DNA from: Gordionus sp. m RMFG-2023
Taxonomy: Eukaryota > Nematomorpha > Gordioida > Chordodea > Parachordodidae
Reading direction: 5' to 3'
DNA length: 64,000 nucleotides
Assembly: GCF_954871325.1 (NCBI RefSeq)
Contig: NC_088777.1
Coordinates: 15,725,366 to 15,789,365 of the forward strand
The notes under the pieces are model-generated. The model was given only the letters and a program-made list of their open reading frames with translations, was not told the origin of the DNA and made no database searches. Shown here in pieces: positions 11,827 through 24,501 of the stretch. The translations under genes and the position numbers were made by a program. Position 1 is the first letter of the stretch, and each line of letters begins with the position of its first letter.

Positions 11827-12239
11827 ATTCTTATATGCGTATGCTATGTTCTTCACAAATAAATAATAAAAACTGTATTTTATAAACTATTCTAATTTAA
11901 TTGGTAATGATAATTTAAAAGTATCTTGTATTTAAGATACTCTAATTTAGTAAAAGATACAAGTATCTTTTATCTTGTATCTTTTTGATATTTTGAAAAA
12001 GATACTAGTATCTGTATCTAAGATTTATTTTTTTATAAAGAATCTGTATCTGTATCTAAATTCTTTTTTGAGAGGACCTGCCCAACTCTGCTTGTTTGTC
12101 ATTTGCTTGCTGAGCTTGATCGTTATCGTTTCCCATCATTCTTCTATTTTCATTAGTTTTCAACAATTTTCAATCAAAAAAATTCTTGTTTATATAGTAT
12201 GAGTTTATTTTAAATTAAAAATTCTTTACAAATTTTAAA

Positions 12240-12770
12240 ATCCTTTTTTTTTTATTATCATTATGAAATTTTCAAATTTTTAGGCAATGTTTTATTTCTG
12301 ATTGGTCTTTGATTATTATAACTTTGATCTTGAACTTGTATATTTTGATTTTGTAATCGTTCATCACCTCTTCCCCTTCTTAAATTTAATGTGCAAGGTG
12401 TTAAATTATTAGTGTTTGCAATAATTTTCAAATCTGTTGTAGTACTATGTGTTACTATACATTTGTCCTATGTTTTATTTGAAAGTTTTATACCAAATTT
12501 TCACCTATTTCGATCTTTCTATTTGACAATATTTTCTGTTTTAATTCATTATCTTTATCTTCTGTAGTTTAAATAAGCTCAATCTGGTTTTAGTTGTTCT
12601 TGAAAATTAATTTGCTGGGTATCATATTGGTTGTAGCCAATGACAGTATTAATGTCATTAGTTGTAGCATTGGGAGTGTTTGGATAATGAAATAAGAACT
12701 TTTCCAAAGCTATATCAAAGTCTATTTAATTGTTGTTTTCCATTATCCTTTTCATACTCATTTTCATAGA
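12240..12770 (-). mobile_element. Small Gypsy-like LTR-retrotransposon fossil (integrase C-terminal region)
   Basis: Minus-strand pieces resemble the end of a Ty3/Gypsy pol: IALEKFLFHYPNTPNATTN (compare the LPEFLLAYRNTPHATT pattern of integrases) and SNRKIEIGENLV (compare the R-F-x-V-G-D-x-V pattern). The fossil is short, has no LTRs, is broken in several places and looks old. A degraded host gene cannot be fully excluded. Confidence 0.42.
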
Positions 12771-13743
12771 TCACACCATCTATCACGGGCCATTGGACTG
12801 TTGGTGGTGTGGAGCAGTAAGTACTAAGGGGGGCGCAGTGGATATACCCCTCCCCCCAAAAAAAATAGAATTGCCTCCTGAAACGAAAAAATTCTTTTTT
12901 TTAATAGCTCCCTAATGTCCCCCTAAACTAAAAACAAATTTTTTTTATACCCCCCTGAACGATTTCTTTTATAATTATATTAAGTATTATATATAGATTT
13001 TATTATTTAAAAATTAATTAGACTACTAAATTTTTATTAAATAAGTGCTATTTTAATTATCAAATTAGATTAATGCATATAAATTTTATTTAATTATTTA
13101 AAAATTAATAAGACTATCTAAATTTTTATTAAATAAGTGCAATTTTCTTTATTAGATTATATTAATACATATAAATTATATTCACTATATCAGCTTGCAA
13201 TCAAAATCGGGGTTAAAAATGGAATATCAAAATCACACATAATGTCTAAATATTAATTTAGCATTGCTTTTGATTTTTATTATTTAAATTTTATAACCTT
13301 AATTAAAAAAATTTCATTAATTAATTGAAAATATTAGCTAATTTCAAAATCACTAATAAACTATATATATTTTTTTTAATTTAATTAGCATGCCTCTTCC
13401 TGAAAATATTTTCAAGGTCCAAATAAGTATAAGAGATTTTTTTATAAAAAGTTAGTAAACATATATTTGATAATCCTATATTATATAAAATTGCTTATAA
13501 AGTATTAACTAAATGCCACTTTTACAGATGTATTTGAGAGTTATTGAATATATTACAGTTAATATTATAATAAATGTTACTATTAATAAATGCTTTGATA
13601 ATAAATATAAATAACAATTTACATTCAATTTTTTTACCTATTTATTTTTAAATATTATTAAAAATCAAACAAAAGCGATTTTGATAAATTTTTAATACCA
13701 GTATATTTTTGATATTATTACAAACTAATATTATTTTAAGATA
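12771..13743. other. AT-rich intergenic region
   Basis: No gene seen. A G/C-run pair (GGGGGGCGCAGTGGATAT with ACCCCTCCCCCC) at 12827-12859 may be a MITE end. An imperfect ~100-bp direct repeat (TTTTATTTAATTATTTAAAAATTAATTAGACTA-like) spans about 12990-13180. Confidence 0.35.
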
Positions 13744-14024
13744 CTAGTAGAAAGCCCGTCAAAAATGACGGGGAATGAGATTTTTATTCATTTTTTACGA
13801 TAGATGTCATGCCAGGTTCAAGCTCACAATATTAGGAAGCATCCAAGATTTTATAATTATAAAAAAGTTTATCAAGCCCAGCTCAAACCTTAATAATTTG
13901 TAAAAGATATTCCCAAGTCAGGTGCAAGCTAATATTAATTCTGAGGTCCAAGCCCAGTCCTACCCATTATAATTTTAAAAAATTTTTTCCGCCTCGGAGA
14001 TAGTTAAATTTTTAATATCATCAC
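13744..14024 (-). mobile_element. Helitron 3' end (minus strand), body interrupted by a hAT
   Basis: On the minus strand the sequence ends CCCGTCATTTTTGACGGG, CTTTCTA, CTAG, followed by T. A 7-bp-stem hairpin a few bases before a CTRR end with a T behind it is the Helitron 3' signature. The same end occurs at 32122 (plus strand) and 36484 (minus strand). The interior towards 14024 has GGGCTTGG-type repeats like those at 31.4-31.7 kb. A hAT starts at 14025 and the 5' end of this Helitron was not found. Confidence 0.7.
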
Positions 14025-14529
14025 CAGGGTTGCCAAGTCAAAATTTTCAAATTGCGGGAGAAATTTGGTATTATGCGGGAGAAATATGAAAATTGCTGTA
14101 GAAATATAAAAATTGCTAAAAAAATAGGCCCGCAAAGTGCCGGCCCCTGCCTTCGACCGGGATTTTGAATTGACTTAATTATCCGCCTATTATTTTTATA
14201 ATTAGTTTATATAAATACAATGTTGGTAACTATTTTTCAAAATAAAATACGTCTTGATTTATTATAATATATTAATTTATAAAAAAAACCAACGATCTTT
14301 TTTAAATATAAAAGAATGTAAACAAGATAAAATTTTATTTAAAAAAGCGATTTTAATTTTACAATTAAAATATATTTTATGTGAATGTCCCGCAAAATGG
14401 CCGCAATTGGAAATCTACCGTGTGTGTGTATAACATTATAGGGATAGGCGCTTAATTATTACGTATCACGTATAAATACATAATAAGGTACTCCAAAAAT
14501 AAGAAATAATACAGATGTAACTACAGTTG

Positions 14530-15285
14530 CGGCAATTTTAATCAATCTTGTAGTGCAACATTCACAGAGATACTTATTATCACAATGTTGGTAGAATCTT
14601 TTCCCCATAATATTTAACGACTCTAATATAAATGAAAACTATACTTGTAGAACAAAAATGAGCAAGGCTATCATCAATGTTTTAGGATCTAAATCCAGGA
14701 GGTCAATTCTTGACGATTTGAAAGATGGGCATACATATACAATTCTATGCATTTAATATTTCCCTTCTCGGCTATTTCAACAAAATTAAGGTCGTTTCAA
14801 TAAAACTATTAAATTTTTTCCCCTCGAATAGTGAAAAATCCAAAGACATAGCTAACCATATAATGGTAAATATAGCAGATTCGAGATTATCAATAAATTG
14901 CATGTCAGCTTTCTGATCTGCTAATGCTTCAGTGAATTTGTAAAAACAGAGTGTATTTACAGAATTGAGTCAGCACAATGTTGGTTATGTTCCTAATACC
15001 CGCCATCGATAGAATTTTAAAATTTTATAAACCTTTAAAAATATTTCATAAATAAAGATTATAAAAGCTGTCCTAACATTTTGAAATAATTTTTCAATAA
15101 TGAATGGCAGAGGTATATTTAGGAATGATTTTACATGTAGGAAATATATTACATGCTGTTAATGTGTAGTTGCAATCAGAAGAATCTTAACAAAGATTCA
15201 CAAAATTATGCTACAGATGTGTTCATCTTTACAGTTAAAAATTGACAATAAATTTTATGGCGCCATTGCTAAAACTTAATTATAT
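14530..15285 (+). repeat. Inverted partial copy of the hAT transposase
   Basis: Plus-strand sequence here matches the reverse complement of about 15855-16760. For example AACAAAAATGAGCAAGGCTA at 14651 and GATTTGAAAGATGGGCATAC at 14716 have inverted partners near 16650 and 16590. The AIDRILKFYKPLK-coding block at 15006 mirrors the one at 16055-16100. Identity is roughly 85%, so the duplication is not recent. Confidence 0.75.
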
Positions 15286-15289
15286 TTTA

Positions 15290-16810
15290 TTTGAGATTAA
15301 ATAATAGAACTAAATGTTTACCGTCGTTATTGTGATATTTATAAAATTCCTGGCATGACATATTATATATTTGTTTGACCATTAGCTCGGGCTCTAATGT
15401 TGTTATAGTAATCCGATTTCTCTCGTTTTTCAAGGCAGTCCTCATCAGGCTAAAAATGTGCTAGGATGAGGCATTAGAATGAGGTAAGGAGAAGACATAC
15501 TCACATATTTTTTCCAAGCATGGGGATTTATCATTATTACTAAAAAATTCTACCTATTTCTCCTCTGCTTTTAGACCATCTAACTTTAAGTATTTTGGCG
15601 AATCATAAAAAATAAAGAGAATTACAATCTCCTCAAACAAGGCATCAATGTCTTACAGTATTTTTAATATATTTATTAAATTAAACCATCAATTGATGGT
15701 TTCTGTTCGAAGGTCATAATATTACATTTGTAAATAGAATTATTAAAATCAAATTTTGATTGTAAATATTATAAAATTGTCTTAATAAAAATTGCTTCAT
15801 TTAAAAATATATTAATTAGAGTGTTATTTGAACATTTAAATATAATATTTTTAGCAATAGCGCCATAAAATTTATCAATTTGTAACAGAGATTAACAGAG
15901 TGAATCTTTTTTAATAAAGAATATTCTGATTGCAACTGGATATTAACTGCATGAAGTAGATATCCTACATGTGAAATGAACCAAATAAGCTTCTGCTATT
16001 TCCTACTCTAAAAAATTTTTCAAAATTTTAGGACAGCTTTTAAAATCTTTATTTAAGAAGTATTTTTTTAAGGGTTTGTAAAATTTTAAAATTCTATCGA
16101 TGGCAGGTATTAATGACAACCACCTGATAGGTATATATCGCAACAACTCACACCATTCCAAGTCAGACCACTTCACAAACTCTTTTAATTCATTAACTCT
16201 TTTAGTTGATGAACTAAATTCGTTAAAACATTTCATCACAATTATTTCGACATCCACAGATAGTAAACATTCATTGCCTTCTTGTAAGAATTATGTAGTA
16301 TATGGCATATACAGCCAATTGGTATTAATTTATTATTGTGCTGCCTCAATTCGGCAACTTTGATTTTTGCTAAAATTCACAGGCATTATCAGCGCAGAAA
16401 GCTGATATACAACTCATTACCCTGCATCAGCTATATTTACTACATTGTTGGATTTTTCACTATTCGTGGAAATAATTTTAACAGTTTTATTGAAATGTTC
16501 TTATTATTGTTGAAATAGCGAAGGATCGAGGGAAATGTTTTAATATTTCCCTTATTAAATGCATCTATTGCATATGGATGCCCATCTTTCAAATCATCTA
16601 GAATTGACCTCTAGATTTCAGGTACTAAAACACTTGTAATAGCCTTGCTCATTTTTGTTCTGCCACAAGTAAGGTTTGCACTTATATTGGAGTCGTTAAA
16701 TATCTGAGAAAAAGATTCGACCCACATTGTGATGATGTAGCTTTGTGAATGTTGAACTACATGCATGATAAATGTATACAATTTCCGCAAATGTAGTTGC
16801 ATCTGTATTA
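15290..16810 (-). pseudogene. hAT transposase, broken (minus-strand copy)
   Basis: Recognisable segments are MWVESFSQIFND (about 16700), NELKEFVKWSDLEW with IRWLSLIPAIDRILKFYKP (16030-16190), and near the C-terminus FSLPHSNASSEHIFSLMRTA with LKNERNR (about 15410-15480). RWLSLxPAxxRxL and the SNA-x-x-E-x-x-FS block are typical of hAT transposases of the ZMYM/KIAA1586-like kind. Several stops and frame changes are present. Confidence 0.72.
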
Positions 16811-17179
16811 TTTATTATTCTTGAGAAAATTTTTTTATTGCAATCGATGTTGATATACTCCCCTGTATTGACTTATATGAATGAAATGATGTTGAATTAT
16901 TATTGGATAAAAATAAGAAAGAAATTTACAAACTAGACATGTTTTTCGATATATAAAATTTATTTAAAAAATATAAAAAAAATCTATTAAAGCCTCTCAA
17001 AATTATTATTTATATATTAAAAACGTTAAAATACTTTTTTTAAAAATGAGAGAAATTAAAAAATTGCGGTAGATTTTTGCGGGAGATTTTCAATTGCGGT
17101 AGTTAGGCGGGAGAGAGATGTCTGCGTGTAAACTAATTGCGGGAGTCTCCCACTGATGTGGGGAAACATGGCAATCCTG

Positions 17180-18893
17180 TACATGTGTTGTGTTGTTTTA
17201 TTTTTTTTTACCTTCTTCCCCCTTTTTAATTATATTTTTAAAATTCCTTGTTTATTTTTTTTATCTTTGCCAGGCCGCGAGAGGAGACGTTCCATAATGC
17301 AATTAATTTTATGGAAAGAATAAGAATGAAGCCTGGTGATTCGTATGACTGGGATAGTTATTTTTATGGATAAATTTTTTCTTCTTTTTATTGGCATAAT
17401 TTATTTAATTATATTTTTTTAAATTCTCCAAAATTGTAATTTAAGAATTTGTTTATAAAAAAAAGAAAACATAAATTAAATTTTATAATTACATGTGATC
17501 AATTATAATTCCAAAAATTTTAACATAATCGTCATTTACTCAACCTGTCGGAACAATTACAATACGTATAACGCGACGTTTCAAGTTATTAGCCAACAAA
17601 TGTGATGACTATCTTTATTCAAATCAAGCCAAAGATTACTTGATGATTATTGTTATTCAAATCAAGACCACAATCACCTGATGACTATCGATACCACTAG
17701 TGATCAAGCTCATGAATAGAGGTCTGCATTAAGCGGGGTTTCGGCCTGCCCGCCCACGCCCGCCCATCTAAATAGGCGGGTGGATGGGCGGGTAAAAAAA
17801 TTTTCAAAAATGGGAAGGCGGGCGGGTTAAAAAAATTTGAAATTATGGGCGAACTGGGCGGGTAAGAAAATTTAAAATTTTCGTTCAAAAACAAACTAAA
17901 AAAAAAAAATTGTTTAAATGATCTATAACAATATTTTTTTTTAATGTACCAATCGTTTTTTTTAAGTGAAGAACATTTACCTAACTATATTATGTAACAA
18001 ACACAACAATATAACTTTTTTCTAAGAATAAATAAACATTTTTGTCAATTTAAAATTTCCTTTTATCGGAATGTAATAAAACTTTTCTCTTAAAATTTCC
18101 TTTATTTGGGTTTACAATCTGCATTGTTATTATTTTATTTTAGTAATAATTGTTTATCTTTATAATTGCATTTTCATTTTTATTTTATTATATAATATAT
18201 AAATTTAATTTTTTATAACATAATTTTTAATATAAAAATATATTTTAATTTAATTTTTATTTTAAAATTGTAATATGAGAAAATATATCTAATAAAATAA
18301 AAAATAATTTATATAAATTAAAAGAAAATTCAAAAAATTTTTCGAGAATGGGCGGGCGGGTTAAAAATTTTTTTGGAAGGGGGGGGGGCGGTTGTCATAA
18401 ATATTTTTCGAATTCATACTTTAAAAGTGGCAAATCTAATTTCTCAAAAATCAATGACCCCTAAATTAAATTTTTAAATCAAGTTTTCACTTCCATTTAC
18501 CCATTTTTTTTATAAAATTGCTCACAACCAAAATTTTTCTAATCCGAGGCGCACATCTTTCTAATATTTTTTTCAAGAAAGATAGAACACATATACTGTT
18601 TTTTTTTAATTTTAAGCTAACCCTACCCCATATATGTGTTTTATAGAAATCAAAAAGATGGGATAAATGCGATGCGATATATATATATCTTGAAACGAAT
18701 TAGGAAAATTGGGAGTGTTTCGCCTTATATAATAAAGCAAAATCCTAGCCAAAATAGATACAAACCCTACTAGATTACATCAGATTGGCTTATGTGTAGA
18801 TTCCATTTATTTTAAGCAAATTGTAATTATTTACCGACACCTGCGTTCTGTAAAAATTATCTTTACGTCTATTGTAATATAATTTCGTATTTT
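17180..18893. other. AT-rich region with one GC-rich MITE end
   Basis: No gene seen. From 17717 (TAGAGGTCTGCATTAAGCGG) to about 18395 lies sequence of alternating GGCGGGCGGGTTAAAAA-like blocks and AT-rich DNA. Its left end matches the TAGAGATCTGCA repeat family; the right end is missing. No other structure is seen up to the Gypsy LTR at 18894. Confidence 0.45.
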
Positions 18894-19220
18894 TGTAGAC
18901 TTCTTATAACTTCTTGTAGATTGGGTTAATTAAACGATAAAATACTTATACTTTTATTTCTATAATATACTCTTTATAACCAAAATTTTTTTATATAAAA
19001 AAAATTCCTCTTATAAAAAAAATTCTTTTTTTTACGCGAAAAAAAAATTAACCAAAAAACATTTTTTTCTTCTTCAAATAAAAATAAATTACAACCTTCA
19101 TATTATCTCTTTTTCATATATAAAAATACAATATATCTTTGACATCATTTCTTTTTCATATAAAAATACAATATATCCTTGACATTATTGAAATAATAAT
19201 TTACACATAATACTACAACA
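18894..19220 (-). repeat. 3' LTR of the Gypsy fossil
   Basis: A 327-bp LTR with TG...CA ends (minus strand TGTTGTAGTATTATG to AAGTCTACA). It matches 24133-24501 nearly throughout. It holds two copies of a ~43-bp internal unit (CATATAAAAATACAATATAT) where the other LTR holds three. Confidence 0.9.
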
Positions 19221-19648
19221 CGCCCCCTTAACAAAAATCCTGGACAAAATTATATATATTTTTTATATCACTATACAAAAAAAAAATTAATCAGCGTATA
19301 TGCATTCAATAAATGATTCCCATATTTTTATGTTTAAACAATATTTTTGTGTCTGTATTTCTTCTTTATCACTTCATACACACAATCAGATCTTGATAAT
19401 CATCTCAGTATTGTTTTTAGAAGGTCGATTCTAACGTTGCCATCCTCCTTTCTTTTAGGCGATTTCGTAGTATCCGTCATAACTTGCTGTCTTCCTAAAA
19501 TAGTCGTTCCTCTTTTACGCTGGACATACGATGTACGTGAGTAGTGGTTGCTTCTTGATTACACGATTATTTACACCATTGAAACCATTGAAATCTGCAT
19601 CTTTATTAACCAGGAACTATCCTTAAATATTTTCTTTTTTTACATCTT

Positions 19649-20519
19649 TCAACCATTTCTATGCACTCTCTTCCGCAATTGATCCCTGTGCCTGACACCT
19701 TCACTATTATTATCAAATTTTACCCTATTTAATTTGTTTCCCAAATTTTCTATTAATTTCTCCCATTTTTTTGTACTTCCATATAATCTAATCCATACTA
19801 ACTGTCCTACAATATATTCCAATTCCCTTCTATCAATATCCTCCACAATTACATTCGTTTTACAAGATACTAACATATCCAAAAACATTCTTACCTTCAG
19901 GCCTATTATTTTTTCTGCCGGAGACAAACCATCATTACCCATCGCATTATTATAATACAAATTCTTCAACCACATTTCTTTTTTTCCACTTTTGGTTTTC
20001 TTCAACCATCCTTTAACCATCACTACCATCCGCTCCGCCTGTCCATTAGAACTGGGATGATACGGTGGCGTTAACACATGATATACACCCATTTTCTCAC
20101 AGAATCTCTTGTATTCTTCCCCGATAAAAGCTGGTCCACCATCCGATACCACAGTTTACGGAATACCAAACTTCGACCATACTTTTTTAAAATGTTTAAT
20201 CATAATATTCGCCATCAACCCATGAATTTCTACAAATTCTACCTTTGGAGAATGCATCTACACTTAATATATACTTCTTTCCTTCATATTTGAAAAAATC
20301 AACATGAACCCTCTCTCCTGGTTCTACAACTTTTGGCCATGTACTATTTTTATCCTTACGGGGCATGTCAGACCATGCATTGCAAATCTCACATTCTTTT
20401 CCCAATTTATCAATATCTTCGTTCCTTTTCGGCCACCATACGTACTCTCTTCCCCATAGTTTCATACGAGTAACTCCTTGATGACCCGCATGTATAACAT
20501 TCAAAAAATTTTCCCTCAA
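19649..20519 (-). pseudogene. Gypsy integrase region (fossil)
   Basis: The N-terminal zinc-binding part (HAGHQGVTRM, CEICNAW) is followed by the catalytic core (VHVDFFKYEGKKYILSVDAF, VSDGGPAFIGEEYKRF, PPYHPSSNGQAER) and a C-terminal tail with GQLVWIRLYG. Part of the broken element. Confidence 0.85.
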
Positions 20520-21256
20520 TTTCCGGGGTATAACAGCTCGGGGTCCCCTCCCTCATAATACAATCGTATACTATGTTAATTCTGTTTCAATATTTTTGAA
20601 AACTTTATCATCATCTTTCCATGATCTCTTTCCCATTAGACATAATTTAACTACCGCTAATTCTCTATCTTTCCTTGTAAACCTTTTTATATCTTCCCAT
20701 GTCGTTGGACTACCCTTTATACTTCTCATTACCGTACGTACAAGACATTCTTCCCGATTATCAATTTTCAAAATCACCGATTCATCCAAACTTTCGCCCG
20801 CACCTAACCTAGACAAAATATCAGGTAACTGGTTTTCTTTTCCCCTTCGATATTTTAAATCCAAATCAAAACTTCCTACTAACAATAATTATCGCTGAAG
20901 TCGAGGCGATAACATCAACTCTTTGTTATCTTTCTTAAATAAATGGATCAACGGCATGATCTGTAAAAACAGCAAAATTCCTACCTATAAGGTATTCGCG
21001 ACATTTCGTTAATCCAAAAATCACAGCTAAAGCCTCCTGTTCTGTCACTGAATACCGCTTTTCTACCTCTCGAAACATTCTCGAGAAAAATAAAACAGGT
21101 CTTCCATTCCATCTATCAAATGCAACATCGCCCCACCTACTCCTCTATTACAAGAATCTACAGCCAGAACTACTTACAGATCACTATTTAAACACACCAG
21201 AATGGGCTCTTTCCCAATTCTCTCCTTTAACGTTCTGAACGCAATCTCTTGTTCAT

Positions 21257-21990
21257 CTATCCATTCAGTACCCCTTTCCTTAATAATTCATATAAAGGCG
21301 CAGCTATTTCCGCAAAACTCGATATAAACCGATGGTAGTAATTTACCATTCCCATAAACGACTGGACCTCTATATTACTGGTCGACCTATTTAAATTCGC
21401 AATACCCAACAAATTCTTATTTAATGGGTTTACTTTCATTTCATTAATCCTATGACCCAAATACGTTACTTTCGTTACTCCCAACACACTCTTTTCACGA
21501 CTCGCCTTTAATCCTTTATTTCGAATTCTAATAAATAATTCTTCTAGCCTATCATCATGTTATTTCATCGTTATTCCTACAACCAAAACATCATCCATAT
21601 AATAAAAAACACCCTCTAAACCTTGGAAAACAGCAGCCATTGTCCGCTGAAAAATAGGGGTTGATACACTTAACCAAAATGGTAATCGACAAAACGTAAA
21701 CAAGCCCTTGAATGTCGTAATCGTCAACAACTTCCTAATCGTTTTAGCCATCGGTAATTGCAAATATGCACACAAAAAATTAATCTTGGAAAAATATTTT
21801 CCATCTTTCAAACTAGCCAAAATTTCTTCTATTTGAGGTAATGGATATTTCACCTCTACAACCTAAGGATTCAAGGTCACCCTAAAATCTGCACATAACC
21901 TCAATTTTCCATTGGCCTTTCTAGCAGGAACCAACGGAGTTGCCAATTCACTGTACCCAATAGGACAAATAATTCCATCTTTCACCCAGT
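21257..21990 (-). pseudogene. Gypsy reverse transcriptase region (fossil)
   Basis: Recognised by KYPLPQIEEILASL, the active-site YMDDVLVVG and the later VTKVTYLGHRIN and FMGMVNYYHRFI, in the usual order for Ty3/Gypsy. RNase H-like sequence follows at about 20.6-21.25 kb. Part of the broken element. Confidence 0.85.
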
Positions 21991-22666
21991 TATCCAACTC
22001 TTTTCATTTCCGCCCTCCATTCAAATGGAACTCTTCGCACCGGACAATACTGCGGTACAAAATCTTCCTTTAAACGGAGATCAACTTCATAATCCACTAA
22101 ACACCCTAATTTCTCCTCAAATATTTTACTATAACTATTCATTAAAACCGCCACTGCAAGCCTCCAATTTTCCAAACTCGACAATTGTTCCTTTCCTTTC
22201 CCTCCATTAATCTCTTTTTCCTCTTTTTCCTCATTTTTTCTTACAAATTTTGCCGGGAAATTCTGTAACACTGGTATATCTTTCTTTTCATTATCCAGTT
22301 CCTTACACATTTCTTGACTAATAATTTTCTCCTCTATTTCTTCTGTTTTCGTTACTATTTTTATTTCATTATTATTTTGCTCATTAATACATTTTCTACA
22401 AGATATTTCTTTTCTTACCTTTATAGGCTTGTCATTTTCCATAAGATTAACACCTTGCGACAACTCAGTATATCTTACCTTTCTTTTTTTAACTGGAACT
22501 ATCCGCGTATATTTTTTTACAAACTCACTTTTCCCATTGCCCATCACACCATTTCCAATGATTTCATTTTTTACATGACATAATTCTCGATTTTCTATTT
22601 CAACGTTCTGAACTTCAACCATTTCATCTCGTTTAATTTCATTTGAAAAAATACCCCAAAAATTAT

Positions 22667-22920
22667 TTAATAGACCAATCTTTCCCACCCCATAATCGTC
22701 TCCACTTTTTTATCAACAATCCACAAATTTAAATAATCAACTATACCATTTATCACAAACGGTAGTTCAATTTTTCCTAAAACCTTTATTTCCGATCCGT
22801 CAAACTGTTTAACTATCATCTCCTCTTTAATTATATTGCCAATATTCACAATAATTTTCATAACTTACAATCGATATCGCAGCACCTGTATCCAATAGCA
22901 TAGTTATTTCTCTAATCCCT
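22667..22920 (-). pseudogene. Gypsy protease region (fossil)
   Basis: Contains LLDTGAAISIV, the aspartic retropepsin active-site pattern (DTGA), followed by a flap-like GSEIKVLGKIELPF segment. Part of the broken element. Confidence 0.75.
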
Positions 22921-23264
22921 ACAACTACTTCTACACGAGGACATTTATCCTTCTCACTTTTGTTCTCTAATTTTAAAATAGGAATTCTATAATTTTTTAT
23001 ATTTTCACCATACCAAATTTACATTTCTTTTATCTACTAAATTTCTTTTAACTTCTACATCTCCACTCACACGAAATTTCATTTCATTCTTTAATATAAT
23101 AACTTCTATTTTATTATTTTCGCTATCATTTAGTCACCTCTCTCGACATTCTATAGCACGATGTCCTTCCTTTCTGCACTTAAAACACATAATTTCATCT
23201 TTACCTTCTTTCAAAATATCACTATTTTATATCATTCTTACATTAGATGTCGGTGCTAAGTATT

Positions 23265-23601
23265 TCATTGCCGGAAATGCTTCCCATTTATCGGTTCTCT
23301 TACATAACTATTCTCTTTAACATGTCCCATTTTTCCACATCTTTCACATTGAAATGTTTTTTGATTATTTCCAATAATACGATACGTCGGAACATAACAT
23401 TTTTCACTACTGCCCCACTCCTCCACATCTATTACATTTAATCGGTTGCTTGTTAAACATTGCACCGTTCTGCACACAATTTCTACTTATATGCCCCAAT
23501 TCTCCACATGAATAACATCTTATTAATCTTTGGACGATATAATCTATTTCGGAAAAATTTTCTTTTTCCCAACTTTCCTTTTTATTTCTCTGAAAGTTCA
23601 T
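23265..23601 (-). pseudogene. Gypsy gag nucleocapsid region (fossil)
   Basis: Contains CCHC zinc knuckles such as CYSCGELGHISRNC and CERCGKMGHV, typical of retroelement nucleocapsid. Part of the broken element. Confidence 0.85.
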
Positions 23602-24132
23602 TACGTATTATACTCTTTAAAATAATCATATTCCTTATCATATTTTCGATCATTTCTTTTGAAATCCCTTTCATTATACCTTCTCGCACAATTTTCTCCA
23701 TGACTATATTTCGTTTATCATCTCTCATTCCATTTTCATCTTTAATATCTAATCTCTTTCTATAATTCTTTTTATTTTTTTCCGATGTAACATAATACCA
23801 ACTATCCATAAACATATCACTACTACAGCTATAATACAATTATTTTTCCGTATAACCATTTCTACATACTTTTTTGTTTTTATACTTCTTTTATAATTAA
23901 ACATTTATTCTTTATCCATAATTTAATAAAAAATATATTAAAACTTTTATTATAAATATTTTAACATTGCTAAAAGTTAGACAATATATTAAACCTAATA
24001 TAATTAATAATATCAAAATTATATAGATGCACATCATTTTATATATTCCAATAATTTTCACCTTTTATTTTTAAGAATCCTATTTATTTGCCTTGTGTCC
24101 CAGTTATTGTTCTAGGTTCATGCCAAACTTTT

Positions 24133-24501
24133 TGTAGACTTCTTATAACTTCTTTTAGATTGGGTTAATTAAACGATAAAATACTTATACTTTTATTTCT
24201 ATAATATATTCTTTATAACCAAAATTATTTTATATAAAAAAATTCCTCTTATAAAAAAAATTAACTTTTTTTACGCGAAAAAAAAATTAACCAAAAAACA
24301 TTTTTTTCTTCTTCAAATAAAAATAAATTACAACCTTCACTATCTCCCTTTCATATATAAAAATACAATATATCTTTGACATCATTTCTTTTTCATATAA
24401 AAATACAATATATCTTTGACATCATTTCTCTTTCATATAAAAATACAATATATCCTTGACATTATTGTAATAATAATTTAAATACACATAATACTACTAC
24501 A
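24133..24501 (-). repeat. 5' LTR of the Gypsy fossil
   Basis: A 369-bp LTR, the partner of 18894-19220. The inner flank on the minus strand starts AAAGTTTGGCATGAACC; the TGG a few bases inside could be a tRNA primer-binding site, but the tRNA cannot be named. Confidence 0.88.

Larger units (their letters stand above)
9135..12090 (+). mobile_element. hAT transposon remnant with BED finger and perfect 8-bp TSD
   Basis: The left end CAGAATTGGGCAG and right end CTGCCCAACTCTG are inverted repeats, flanked by CTTGTTTG at 9127-9134 and again at 12091-12098. Terminal regions are packed with GATACAAGTATC-like palindromic repeats. At about 9520-9720 a plus-strand frame reads MFNIYSSEDEIIEI and later VxAECQNCTCKKVIKG, a BED zinc finger of the type at the N-terminus of hAT transposases. 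The rest of the transposase is gone; the interior holds a 'CCGATATCGG' element (about 9850-10634), an AT microsatellite and a MITE (11430-11826). Confidence 0.82.
14025..17179 (-). mobile_element. hAT transposon with an internal inverted duplication of its transposase
   Basis: The ends are CAGGGTTGCCA and TGGCAATCCTG, typical hAT termini; no exact 8-bp target duplication is visible (ATCATCAC versus TACATGTG). Subterminal regions share TTGCGGGAG repeats. A minus-strand transposase runs from about 16810 down to 15290. A plus-strand inverted copy of its middle part lies at about 14530-15285. The interior can therefore fold into a hairpin with ~750-bp arms and a ~570-bp loop. The frames are broken; not functional. 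Confidence 0.8.
18894..24501 (-). mobile_element. Ty3/Gypsy LTR retrotransposon fossil with both LTRs
   Basis: A 5.6-kb element in minus orientation with LTRs at both ends. The parts lie in Gypsy order: gag zinc knuckles (about 23.3-23.6 kb), protease (about 22.9 kb), reverse transcriptase (21.3-22.0 kb), RNase H region (20.6-21.25 kb) and integrase (19.65-20.52 kb). A purine tract (AAGGGGGCG on the minus strand) abuts the 3' LTR. The coding parts are broken in several places. The LTRs differ by a few percent plus one extra internal repeat unit, which suggests a moderately young insertion. No clear target duplication is seen. It ends 231 bp before the INCENP start codon and lies antisense to that gene. 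Confidence 0.9.

Noticed and set aside
12440-12740. Host multi-exon gene on the minus strand
   Set aside because: Some splice sites are plausible, but the junctions cannot all be satisfied and the segments resemble the end of Gypsy pol, so it is listed as a fossil instead.
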